From Colwellia sp. (lineage in GTDB: Bacteria > Pseudomonadota > Gammaproteobacteria > Enterobacterales > Alteromonadaceae), in contig JAHDIK010000022.1 of assembly GCA_020630795.1 (NCBI GenBank), positions 1 to 45,990 on the forward strand: DNA of 45,990 nt, read 5' to 3'. Made by a program: the position numbers and the translations under genes. Below the pieces are notes generated by a model. The model ran no database searches and was not told where the DNA came from. It saw only the letters and a list, made by a program, of their open reading frames with translations. Shown here piece after piece: positions 1 to 6,180 of this stretch; position 1 is the first letter of the stretch, and the number at the start of each line of letters is the position of its first letter.

Positions 1-948
1 TTATCCGTGGCACCCATGCTCGATTGGACTGATCGTCATTGTCGTTATTTCTATCGAGTTATGTCTAAACGCACAGTTTTGTACACTGAAATGGTAACTA
101 CGGGCGCTATTTTGTTTGGTAAAGGTGACTATTTAGGCTACAACGATGAAGAGCACCCTGTAGTTTTACAGCTTGGCGGTAGCGATCCTAAAGCGATGAT
201 TGAGTGTGCAATGCGTGCAGAGCAGCTGGGTTATGACGAAATTAATATTAACGTTGGGTGTCCGTCAGATCGTGTTCAAAATGGGCTGTTTGGGGCTTGT
301 TTAATGGCAGAACCTTCATTAGTAGCAGAATGTGTTTCGGGTATGCAGGCAAAAGTTAATATACCTGTTACAGTTAAGTCGCGCATCGGTATAGATGATC
401 AAGACAGTTATGAGTTTCTCCATCATTTTATTTCTACCGTGTCAGAAGCAGGATGCGATCATTTTATTATTCACGCGCGTAAAGCTTGGTTAAGTGGCTT
501 AAGCCCGAAACAAAATCGTGATATTCCTCCGTTAGATTATGAAAGGGTATATAGCATAAAGTCAGACTTTCCAGAATCTAGTATATCAATTAATGGTGGT
601 ATTAAATCGTTTGATGAAGCACAAGATCACTTGCAGCATATAGATGGTGTGATGATTGGACGTGAAATCTACCAGTCGCCGTATATGTTAGCGGAAGCAG
701 ATCAAAAAATATGGCAATCGGAAGATCCTGTATTATCAAGGTTAGAGGTTCTTGAACAAATGGCCCAATACATTGATCGCTATGTTGCCGATGGTGGTAG
801 GGCTTGGCATGTTATTAGGCACATGTTGGGTTTATGTAACGGCTTACCGGGAGCTCGTCAGTTTAGGCGCCATTTAAGTGATTGTTCTGGAAAAAATAGT
901 GCGGATAGCAAGGTGCTGTTTGAGGCACTAAGTAAAGTAACACTTTAA
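1..948 (+). CDS. dusA: tRNA-dihydrouridine(20/20a) synthase DusA, 5'-truncated by window edge
   Basis: This flavoenzyme reduces uridine 20/20a in the D-loop of tRNA to dihydrouridine. The frame is open from base 1 (reading LSVAPMLDWTDRHCRYF), so the true start lies outside the window; about 15-30 residues are missing compared with E. coli DusA. The catalytic-cysteine motif NVGCPSDRVQNG is present, followed by HARKAWLSGLSPK (substrate/FMN side) and the SINGGIKS and GREIYQ phosphate-binding segments typical of the DusA subgroup. The 315 visible residues run to a normal stop. A hairpin with a T-rich tail follows. The 5' end of dusA is a known integration target for some prophages; nothing here indicates an insertion. 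Confidence 0.96.
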   Translation, partial: LSVAPMLDWTDRHCRYFYRVMSKRTVLYTEMVTTGAILFGKGDYLGYNDEEHPVVLQLGGSDPKAMIECAMRAEQLGYDEININVGCPSDRVQNGLFGACLMAEPSLVAECVSGMQAKVNIPVTVKSRIGIDDQDSYEFLHHFISTVSEAGCDHFIIHARKAWLSGLSPKQNRDIPPLDYERVYSIKSDFPESSISINGGIKSFDEAQDHLQHIDGVMIGREIYQSPYMLAEADQKIWQSEDPVLSRLEVLEQMAQYIDRYVADGGRAWHVIRHMLGLCNGLPGARQFRRHLSDCSGKNSADSKVLFEALSKVTL

Positions 949-970
949 ACTAATACAACTAAACACATAT

Positions 971-1016
971 GCAGGTAATTTTATACGACCAGTTTATTTA
1001 CCTGCTGAATTTTTTG
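971..1016 (+). terminator. Probable Rho-independent terminator of dusA
   Basis: Perfect 8-bp arms GCAGGTAA (971-978) and TTACCTGC (998-1005) are separated by a 19-base loop and followed by TGAATTTTTT. The long loop makes it a moderate rather than strong terminator, but it lies 22 bases after the dusA stop. Confidence 0.6.
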
Positions 1017-1152
1017 TTCTTCAAAACCCACCTAAAATCACTGCATACTCACTCGCTCATAAATATATTTGATGTTTAGTACAACCTTTTTAACACTTAA
1101 CGCTACTTATACTTTATACCCTATAAAAATAGTTGTTATGAAGGAGTTTCTG

Positions 1153-1242
1153 ATGTTGAGCATTTCGTTATTATTTGGATTAATGTTAGTACCTTGCGTG
1201 TTACTGCTCGCTACATCATTAATTGTGAGCCTTTATGAATAG
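1153..1242 (+). CDS. Possible 29-residue single-span membrane peptide
   Basis: A short frame, MLSISLLFGLMLVPCVLLLA followed by TSLIVSLYE, is almost entirely hydrophobic and would form one transmembrane helix. A good ribosome-binding site, AAGGAG (1141-1146), lies 6 bases before the ATG at 1153. An in-frame ATG at 1138 would overlap that site and is less likely. I do not recognise the family. It stands alone between dusA and the psp-type operon, on the same strand, upstream of the sigma-54 promoter, so it is not part of that promoter's transcript. The Shine-Dalgarno sequence and hydrophobic composition argue for a real gene, but a frame this short could occur by chance. Confidence 0.45.
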   Translation: MLSISLLFGLMLVPCVLLLATSLIVSLYE

Positions 1243-1440
1243 GCTTTGTTAGTAAAGTCTATTTCTTACCGTAGCTGCCTTAATTCATCGTTTATTAATT
1301 AGTTTCCTCTCTTTTTATACCCTCAGTTCTAGCAATATATTGTTTTACTCCATTATTCCTATGCACTTTGTTGCTTAGAAAATTCATTGTGATCTTTTCA
1401 ATTTGTTTTGTTATTCAGAAATATTTTTTAGTTTTATCAT

Positions 1441-1459
1441 GTTGGTTAAATTTACCAAC
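1441..1459. repeat. Inverted repeat upstream of the psp-type promoter, possible activator site
   Basis: GTTGGT and ACCAAC flank a 7-base AT-only centre. It lies about 120-135 bases before the sigma-54 promoter, the usual range for an enhancer bound by a PspF-type activator. Assignment to PspF is inference; the site was not matched to a known PspF consensus. Confidence 0.35.
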
Positions 1460-1545
1460 TCGTTAGTTTATTTAACCATTTTTTAGTTATGACATAATAT
1501 GTCTTCTGTCGTCTGGTAAAATGCGTTTTATATTTATTTGTTATT

Positions 1546-1558
1546 TATCAAAGGTTTA
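1546..1558 (+). promoter_or_regulatory. IHF-type binding site
   Basis: The bases TATCAAAGGTTTA match the IHF consensus WATCAANNNNTTR at every defined position. The site lies about 17 bases upstream of the sigma-54 promoter core, between it and the upstream inverted repeat. This is where IHF bends DNA at the E. coli pspA promoter so that PspF can touch the polymerase. Confidence 0.6.
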
Positions 1559-1574
1559 TTTTTATTTTGTAAGT

Positions 1575-1590
1575 TGGCACGTAGCTTGTA
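1575..1590 (+). promoter_or_regulatory. Sigma-54 promoter of the psp-type operon
   Basis: TGGCACG-TAGC-TTGTA matches the -24/-12 consensus TGGCACG-N4-TTGCW except for T in place of the C at -12. Transcription should start about 10-12 bases further on, near 1600, giving a leader of about 85 bases before the first gene at 1685. psp operons are classic sigma-54, PspF-dependent operons, so the context fits. Confidence 0.75.
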
Positions 1591-1684
1591 ATAGGTAAGT
1601 TATAGCAAAGATTAACGATGTACTTTCTAGCTAACTAATTTAAACGGTAGTAATTACCATAACGAACAAAATAAGGATACGAAC

Positions 1685-1978
1685 ATGAAAACTTTAAATC
1701 GTAAATTAACCATGATGAGTGTTGTCTTCGCATCATTAATTACTTTTACAGCGAGCGCAAATTCTAGCCAGCCTTCTATTGAAAGTGCATTAACAGATTT
1801 AGTTATTAAGCAAGGCGAGCAAGTTATTACGCATTTAAAAAATGAATTGGCAGAAACCATTCAAGAAGAACTAAATTCGTTTTCAATTGATGTATTTGAT
1901 TTTGACGAGACTCAAGAAAATACAACGACGGTTAACAACGAAAACTTAAATAACAAAACCATTACATCAGAAGAGTAG
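1685..1978 (+). CDS. Small exported protein, first gene of the psp-type operon
   Basis: A 97-residue protein with an N-terminal signal peptide (basic start MKTLNRK, hydrophobic core, likely cleavage after ASA near residue 26). The rest is acidic and probably helical (residues about 30-68), ending in a low-complexity N/T/E-rich tail. I do not recognise the family. It has an AAGGA ribosome-binding site, is the first gene downstream of the sigma-54 promoter, and ends 10 bases before pspA, whose ribosome-binding site overlaps its stop codon. The placement suggests a periplasmic or membrane-surface partner in envelope stress. That role is inference. An opposite-strand frame over the same bases was rejected. 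Confidence 0.8.
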   Translation: MKTLNRKLTMMSVVFASLITFTASANSSQPSIESALTDLVIKQGEQVITHLKNELAETIQEELNSFSIDVFDFDETQENTTTVNNENLNNKTITSEE

Positions 1979-1988
1979 GAGATAGCAC

Positions 1989-2651
1989 ATGGGTTTATTT
2001 ACAAGATTTACAGACATTGTTAATGCAAACATTAATAGCATGTTAGATAAGGCTGAAGATCCTGAAAAGATGATTAGGCTAATTATTCAAGAAATGGAAG
2101 AAACGTTGGTAGAGGTACGCTCAAGCGCAGCGAAAAATATTGCTGAAAAGAAAACAATTCTTCGTCAAATTAGAAATACCGAAACAAGTATCGACAACTG
2201 GCAAACTAAAGCTGAATTAGCTATTCAAAAAGGGCGTGAAGACTTAGCGAAGTTAGCGCTTAAAGAGAAACAAAAAGCGGTAGTGCAATTAACGCAATTG
2301 AAAGAAGACTTAGCTCAATTTGATGAGTTTCTTTCAAAAATTCAAGAAGATGGCGACAGGTTGCAACAAAAACTAGCTGAAGCTAAGCGCAAGCAAGAGT
2401 CTTATGTACTTCGTCAACAGTCGGCTGAAGTTAGACTAAAAGTAAGAGAGAAAGCCGCAGTACATAACATTGATGAAGCGATTAGCCGTTTCGAACAATA
2501 TCAACAAAAAGTTGACCGAGTTGAAGCGCAAATCGAAGCGTACGACATGACGCAAAACAAAGATCTTGAGAGTGAGTTTAAAGATTTAGAAGCTGAAGCA
2601 AGCCTTGAAGAAGAACTCGCGTTACTTAAAAAGAAAGTGGTTAACGGGTAA
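1989..2651 (+). CDS. pspA: Phage shock protein A (PspA/IM30 family)
   Basis: A 220-residue, almost wholly helical coiled-coil protein, close to the length of E. coli PspA (222). PspA assembles on the inner face of stressed membranes and helps keep them sealed; in enterobacteria it also holds PspF inactive. The start MGLFTRFTDIVNANINSMLD gives the amphipathic helix typical of the family, followed by the conserved DKAEDPEKMIRLIIQEME segment and heptad-rich helices to about residue 215. The ribosome-binding site TAGGAGAT overlaps the preceding stop. The gene's own stop codon is buried in a hairpin (2639-2660). Confidence 0.95.
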   Translation: MGLFTRFTDIVNANINSMLDKAEDPEKMIRLIIQEMEETLVEVRSSAAKNIAEKKTILRQIRNTETSIDNWQTKAELAIQKGREDLAKLALKEKQKAVVQLTQLKEDLAQFDEFLSKIQEDGDRLQQKLAEAKRKQESYVLRQQSAEVRLKVREKAAVHNIDEAISRFEQYQQKVDRVEAQIEAYDMTQNKDLESEFKDLEAEASLEEELALLKKKVVNG

Positions 2652-2660
2652 TCGTTAACC
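2639..2660 (+). repeat. Hairpin over the pspA stop codon
   Basis: Perfect 8-bp arms GGTTAACG and CGTTAACC with a 6-base loop span the pspA stop. No T-run follows, so it is not an ordinary terminator. It may protect the upstream mRNA end or modulate read-through to the downstream genes. A related hairpin spans the next stop codon (2777-2792). Confidence 0.6.
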
Positions 2661-2683
2661 CTCATTAAAAAGAGATAAAAACA

Positions 2684-2782
2684 ATGGTTGGGAATGTAGT
2701 TTTTGTCATTTGTCTTGGCCCTTCAATGATATTTTTTATCGGAGCAGGGCTAATGTATACATACAACAAATTTAAAGGTTAA
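2684..2782 (+). CDS. 32-residue membrane peptide at the pspB position
   Basis: The product begins MVGNVVFVICLGPSMIFFIG and ends AGLMYTYNKFKG: one transmembrane helix with a short basic cytoplasmic tail. It sits between pspA and pspC, where enterobacteria carry pspB (about 74 residues: one helix plus a coiled-coil tail). It could be a PspB-like remnant without the coiled coil or an unrelated peptide; I cannot tell which by eye. A weak ribosome-binding site (AGAGAT) precedes it. It lies in a co-directional operon with short gaps and has hydrophobic composition, which supports expression. Confidence 0.65.
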   Translation: MVGNVVFVICLGPSMIFFIGAGLMYTYNKFKG

Positions 2783-2792
2783 ACCGTTAACC
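2777..2792 (+). repeat. Hairpin over the stop codon of the 32-residue gene
   Basis: GGTTAA-ACCG-TTAACC: perfect 6-bp arms that contain the stop codon of the preceding small gene and end just before the pspC ribosome-binding site. The arm sequence resembles that of the hairpin at 2639-2660. Confidence 0.5.
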
Positions 2793-2806
2793 TTGGGGAT
2801 AGTTAA

Positions 2807-3019
2807 ATGAGATATGAACGAGAATTTTCAGTAAAGAAAACACTTTATAAAGATAACATTAACAAGAAAGTGTCAGGTGTGTGTGGTGGTATTGCCAAGT
2901 ATTACGGCTTACCTAGATTAGGTGTAAGGATTGCAACAGTTGCTGCAATGTTTATGTTCCCTATGGTTGTCGGTGTAGCGTATATAGTAGCCGCGATTTT
3001 AGTACCTAACAGATATTAA
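2807..3019 (+). CDS. pspC: PspC-domain membrane protein
   Basis: A 70-residue protein, essentially a bare PspC domain: residues about 10-35 carry the VSGVCGGIAKYYGLPRLGVR signature and residues about 40-67 form one hydrophobic helix ending AAILVPNRY. In enterobacteria PspC, with PspB, senses membrane stress and recruits PspA; E. coli PspC is longer (about 119 residues), so the C-terminal region is missing here. A GGGGAT sequence 6 bases before the ATG serves as the ribosome-binding site. It is the fourth gene of the operon. Confidence 0.9.
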   Translation: MRYEREFSVKKTLYKDNINKKVSGVCGGIAKYYGLPRLGVRIATVAAMFMFPMVVGVAYIVAAILVPNRY

Positions 3020-3076
3020 GTAAGCCATTTTTAAAAATTATCAATTTACTCAACAAATTAACTAGGAGATACTAAT

Positions 3077-3424
3077 ATGTCGTTTATAAAATCACTCACA
3101 CTTGCCATTATTGCTACTGCGTTTTTAACGTACGTATTAGGAACTAGTTTAATTGAGTTGTTAGATATTGATGTGTACATGGGAGAAGAACTTATCGAGC
3201 CGCTAAAAGCCATTAGTATTTCAGCACTTGTTGTGTGTTTATTAGTTGTGGCAGGCTTAGCCATTGTATTAAGTGTGTTTGGTTCAATTATATTTGTAGG
3301 ATTGTTAGGTGTAGGTGCGGCGATTATGCTTATGGTAGGAGTATTTTGGCCAATACTACTGATTGCGTTCGTTGTGTGGTTAATGGTGCGAGACTCTAGC
3401 CCAAAAGAAGTTGTATATAGATAA
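3077..3424 (+). CDS. 115-residue membrane protein, last gene of the psp-type operon
   Basis: Hydropathy by eye suggests three or four helices: residues about 5-25, 45-70, 70-90 and 90-107, with an acidic loop (about 28-45) between the first and second. The ribosome-binding site AGGAG is clear. I do not recognise a named family with certainty. The C-terminal end (WPILLIAFVVWLMVRDSSPK) is reminiscent of the end of PspG, which in E. coli lies next to dusA and is a PspF-controlled gene. Context therefore suggests an envelope-stress membrane protein; this is inference, and PspD-like or unrelated proteins remain possible. Confidence 0.8.
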   Translation: MSFIKSLTLAIIATAFLTYVLGTSLIELLDIDVYMGEELIEPLKAISISALVVCLLVVAGLAIVLSVFGSIIFVGLLGVGAAIMLMVGVFWPILLIAFVVWLMVRDSSPKEVVYR

Positions 3425-3442
3425 CCAGCCGAGCGTCATAAT

Positions 3443-3478
3443 GTGCAATGTAAAAAGTGTTCACAAATTACATTGCAC
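3443..3478. repeat. Nested inverted repeat between convergent genes
   Basis: Perfect 11-bp arms GTGCAATGTAA and TTACATTGCAC enclose a second small palindrome (GTG-TT-CAC), giving an almost fully symmetric 36-base element. No T-run follows on either strand. It lies between the last psp-operon gene and the convergent enoyl-CoA hydratase gene, so it probably serves as a 3' hairpin for one or both transcripts. Confidence 0.55.
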
Positions 3479-3500
3479 CAAAAGTTATGAATACCGTACG

Positions 3501-4229
3501 TTACTTAAAGAATTGCGATAACTTATTTTTGCAATCGGCGGTGGTTATGAGCCTTGAAAACTCCTCGCCTTCAACTTTAATTGCTTGAGATAGTGATGCT
3601 TTATTATTTTTAATTAGCCTTAAACTTGTCATCATTGAGTCATACGGTAAATTTACAATCTTTTCAGCAGTTGTATGCGTTAATGTGAGAAGCTCGCTAG
3701 GTTCGCAAACCTGATTAATTAAACCGTAATTAAGAGCTTGCTCAGCCGAAAATGTATTACCCAATACGAGTAATTCGAACGCGCGAACATGCCCCACTAA
3801 GTTTGGTAGTAAATAACTTGAGCCAGCTTCAGGGCATAAGCCTAGCTGAGTAAATGGTAGTTTAAATTTACTGTTGTTTGCGGCAAATACCATGTCGCAG
3901 TGTAAAAGTAATGTCGTGCCAATACCAACAGCAGGGCCTGCAACCGCGGCTATAAGTGGTTTATCAAATTTTTCTAATACATTGATAAAGTCTAAGGCTG
4001 CTAAATCATCAGGGTGTTTTAAAAAATCTTCTAAATCATTGCCAGCACAAAAACAGTTTTCATCGCCTTGTATTACCACACATCGAATAGATTGGGTGTT
4101 ACTGGCGTGTGTTAATGCTGCACTTAACTGATGATACATAGTTGAGCTTAAAGCATTTTTTTTATCTACACGGTTTAAGGTAACGGTAAGTATATTATTC
4201 CGTTCAATTGTCGTAATTAAGTTATCCAT
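3501..4229 (-). CDS. Enoyl-CoA hydratase/isomerase family protein
   Basis: A 242-residue crotonase-fold protein. The oxyanion-hole segment CFCAGNDLEDF (residues about 59-69) and the AAVAGPAVGIGTTLLLHCD segment (about 93-111) are present. The FTQLGLCPEAGSS segment keeps the family glutamate. These features fit an enoyl-CoA hydratase or delta3-delta2 enoyl-CoA isomerase acting in fatty-acid breakdown. Which reaction it performs cannot be read from sequence alone: the second hydratase glutamate position, near GNDLED, is not cleanly assignable. It stands alone, convergent with the psp operon and divergent from the DUF2333 gene. Confidence 0.88.
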   Translation of the reverse strand: MDNLITTIERNNILTVTLNRVDKKNALSSTMYHQLSAALTHASNTQSIRCVVIQGDENCFCAGNDLEDFLKHPDDLAALDFINVLEKFDKPLIAAVAGPAVGIGTTLLLHCDMVFAANNSKFKLPFTQLGLCPEAGSSYLLPNLVGHVRAFELLVLGNTFSAEQALNYGLINQVCEPSELLTLTHTTAEKIVNLPYDSMMTSLRLIKNNKASLSQAIKVEGEEFSRLITTADCKNKLSQFFK

Positions 4230-4276
4230 TTTGCTCTAGCTTGGTTACAATACGTGTAATTACCATAATCTTTAAT

Positions 4277-4317
4277 GTTAAAAATGTATACCGATATTAA
4301 AAAGTATCATTTTTAAC
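4277..4317. promoter_or_regulatory. Dyad in the divergent promoter region of the enoyl-CoA hydratase and DUF2333 genes
   Basis: Perfect 10-bp arms GTTAAAAATG (4277-4286) and CATTTTTAAC (4308-4317) are 21 bases apart; pairing extends inward by four bases with one bulge. The arms could be two half-sites of an operator or a leader hairpin for the DUF2333 gene. No regulator is assigned. Confidence 0.35.
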
Positions 4318-4343
4318 GTCATAACCAGCATCGGGAGCTGTTC

Positions 4344-5336
4344 ATGATAAGTAATTTTTCAACTAAAACCTTTATAGGATCTGTTTTTGGCGTACTTTTT
4401 GTACTGTATTTATTAGGTGTTTATTGGAGTTTTGAGCCTGACTCATTCGATGTTAAAGAAGAAGTTACTAAATCAGCTAAAGCAGAAGGTGTTGTACCCG
4501 TAGTAGGTTACACAACTACAACAGCGCTTATTAAAGTAGCCGAAACATTACTTACCAAACCTGGTGGTTATTTATCAAACGACGCATTACCTCCGTCGGT
4601 TATGTTAGATAACATTCCTGCATGGGAGTTTGGTGTATTAGAAATGGTGCGAGACATGGCACTAGTAATGCGCCAAGAGTTCAGTCGTTCTCAATCTCAA
4701 TCGCTTGAAAATAAGTTTTTGAAAGTTGCACAGCCTCAATTTAATATTGATCACAAAAGTTGGACACTACCAAGCGCTGAAGGTGAATACGGTAATGCGT
4801 TGAAAGAGTTATATAAATATCGCACAGCGCTAACTGACGTAAACAGCCAGTCAGCACAGTTTTATGCGCGTGCCGACAACTTACGTGATTGGGTTGGCGA
4901 AGTAACCAAACGACTAGGTAGTTATTCACAACGTTTGAGTGCGAGTGTGGGGCGAGACCAAATTAATATTGACTTAGCTGGCGACAGTGCTGCAATGCAG
5001 TCAACCTACACAGAGTCAGACATAGAGATTAAAACCAGCTGGTGGACCATTGATAATGAATTCTACGAAGCGCGTGGCGCATGTTGGGCTTTATTACATT
5101 TTTTAAAAGCGGTAGAAATAGATTTTAATGATGTACTTGAGAAGAAAAATGCTAAAGTTAGTGTACAGCAAATTATTCGAGAGTTAGAAGCGAGCCAAGA
5201 AGCAGTATGGAGCCCAATGATTTTAAACGGTAGCGGGTTTGGTATGTTAGCTAACCATTCATTAGTAATGGCTAACTATATTTCTCGTGCAAACGCAGCA
5301 TTAATTGATTTAAATGACTTATTAAGCCAAGGATAA
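4344..5336 (+). CDS. DUF2333 family inner-membrane protein
   Basis: A 330-residue protein with one N-terminal membrane helix (residues about 9-27, GSVFGVLFVLYLLGVYW) and a large periplasmic part. The segments GYTTTTALIKVAETLLTKPGGY and IPAWEFGVLEMVRDMALVMR are the hallmark of DUF2333, a family of unknown function found in marine gammaproteobacteria. The ribosome-binding site is GGGAG. It ends 4 bases before the start of the outer-membrane barrel gene, whose ribosome-binding site AAGGA lies within its last codons, so the two form an operon and may act together at the envelope. Confidence 0.9.
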   Translation: MISNFSTKTFIGSVFGVLFVLYLLGVYWSFEPDSFDVKEEVTKSAKAEGVVPVVGYTTTTALIKVAETLLTKPGGYLSNDALPPSVMLDNIPAWEFGVLEMVRDMALVMRQEFSRSQSQSLENKFLKVAQPQFNIDHKSWTLPSAEGEYGNALKELYKYRTALTDVNSQSAQFYARADNLRDWVGEVTKRLGSYSQRLSASVGRDQINIDLAGDSAAMQSTYTESDIEIKTSWWTIDNEFYEARGACWALLHFLKAVEIDFNDVLEKKNAKVSVQQIIRELEASQEAVWSPMILNGSGFGMLANHSLVMANYISRANAALIDLNDLLSQG

Positions 5337-5340
5337 ATAA

Positions 5341-6105
5341 ATGAAAAAAATATTATTAGCGACAACATTAGCAGCTGGTTTATGTTCATCTGCTCAAGCT
5401 GATACGCTTTTAGGTGTGTATATTGGTGGCCAAATTTGGGCGAATGAAACGTCTGGTACATTTGGTGACAGCAAAGATCAGTCAACGTTTAACTTAGACG
5501 ACGAAACACAAGGAAGCGTGTTTATCGCATTAGAGCATCCATTACCTTTAATACCTAATGCAAAAATTTCTCGCACGACACTAGACACTCAAGGCCAAAC
5601 TAACCTAGCTGCTGATTTTTCATTTCGTGATGAGACTTTCGGTGCAAACGCTGACGTAGATGTAACGTTCGATTTAACATACACAGATTATACGCTTTAC
5701 TATGAAGTGTTTGATAATGACTTAATATCTTTTGATTTTGGTCTTACAGGTCGTGATTTCGACAGCGATATCGTAGTAACTGAAGTGCCACAAGCAGGTG
5801 TTTCTGGTAAGTCTGAAAAGCTTTCAGCTTCAGGTATCGTTCCAATGTTATACGCATACACAAACATTGGTTTACCTTGGACAGGCTTTAATGTTTACGG
5901 CGAAGGCAACTTTTTATCGTTAGACGATAATGTACTTTACGATCTGCAAGCGGGTGTTAGTTATGAACTGATTGATAACATCGCGGTAGACGTAAATATT
6001 ACAGCCGGTTACCGAGCAGTTAAGCTTGAATTAGACGATTTAGACGATTTGTATTCAGCACTCGATTTTGAAGGTGTGTTCGCAGGGGTTGTTGTTCATT
6101 TTTAA
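5341..6105 (+). CDS. TIGR04219-type outer-membrane beta-barrel protein
   Basis: A 254-residue protein with a signal peptide cut after AQA (residue about 20; mature start DTLLGVYIGGQIW). Alternating hydrophobic strands run through the protein and it ends in GVFAGVVVHF, a terminal aromatic residue suited to BAM-mediated barrel insertion. This matches the TIGR04219 outer-membrane protein family, whose function is unknown. It is translationally close to the DUF2333 gene upstream and is followed by a strong terminator. Confidence 0.88.
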   Translation: MKKILLATTLAAGLCSSAQADTLLGVYIGGQIWANETSGTFGDSKDQSTFNLDDETQGSVFIALEHPLPLIPNAKISRTTLDTQGQTNLAADFSFRDETFGANADVDVTFDLTYTDYTLYYEVFDNDLISFDFGLTGRDFDSDIVVTEVPQAGVSGKSEKLSASGIVPMLYAYTNIGLPWTGFNVYGEGNFLSLDDNVLYDLQAGVSYELIDNIAVDVNITAGYRAVKLELDDLDDLYSALDFEGVFAGVVVHF

Positions 6106-6130
6106 ATGAAAGATGAATCGTTAAACTTAT

Positions 6131-6161
6131 AAAAAAGGGATGATTAAATCATCCCTTTTTT
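6131..6161. terminator. Bidirectional Rho-independent terminator
   Basis: GGGATGAT (6137-6144) pairs with ATCATCCC (6148-6155) around a TAA loop, flanked by six A on the left and six T on the right. It can stop the outer-membrane barrel transcript on the plus strand and the hslO transcript on the minus strand. Confidence 0.92.
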
Positions 6162-6180
6162 GTGCCATACGTATAACAAC

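Larger units (their letters stand above)
949..1684. other. Long leader/intergenic region between dusA and the psp-type operon
   Basis: These 736 bases hold the dusA terminator, a possible 29-codon gene (1153-1242), an AT-rich stretch, an inverted repeat (1441-1459), an IHF-type site and a sigma-54 promoter, listed separately. I see no tRNA or larger gene on either strand. In E. coli the activator gene pspF sits divergently beside pspA; here that position has no activator gene. Confidence 0.7.

Noticed and set aside
1..60. Possible prophage attachment in the 5' end of dusA
   Set aside because: The dusA 5' region is a known target, but the visible frame is intact and no integrase or duplicated end is present in the window.
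1654..1860. Minus-strand frame of 68 codons opposite the first psp-operon gene
   Set aside because: The plus-strand gene has a ribosome-binding site, signal peptide and operon context; the opposite frame has none and is a shadow.
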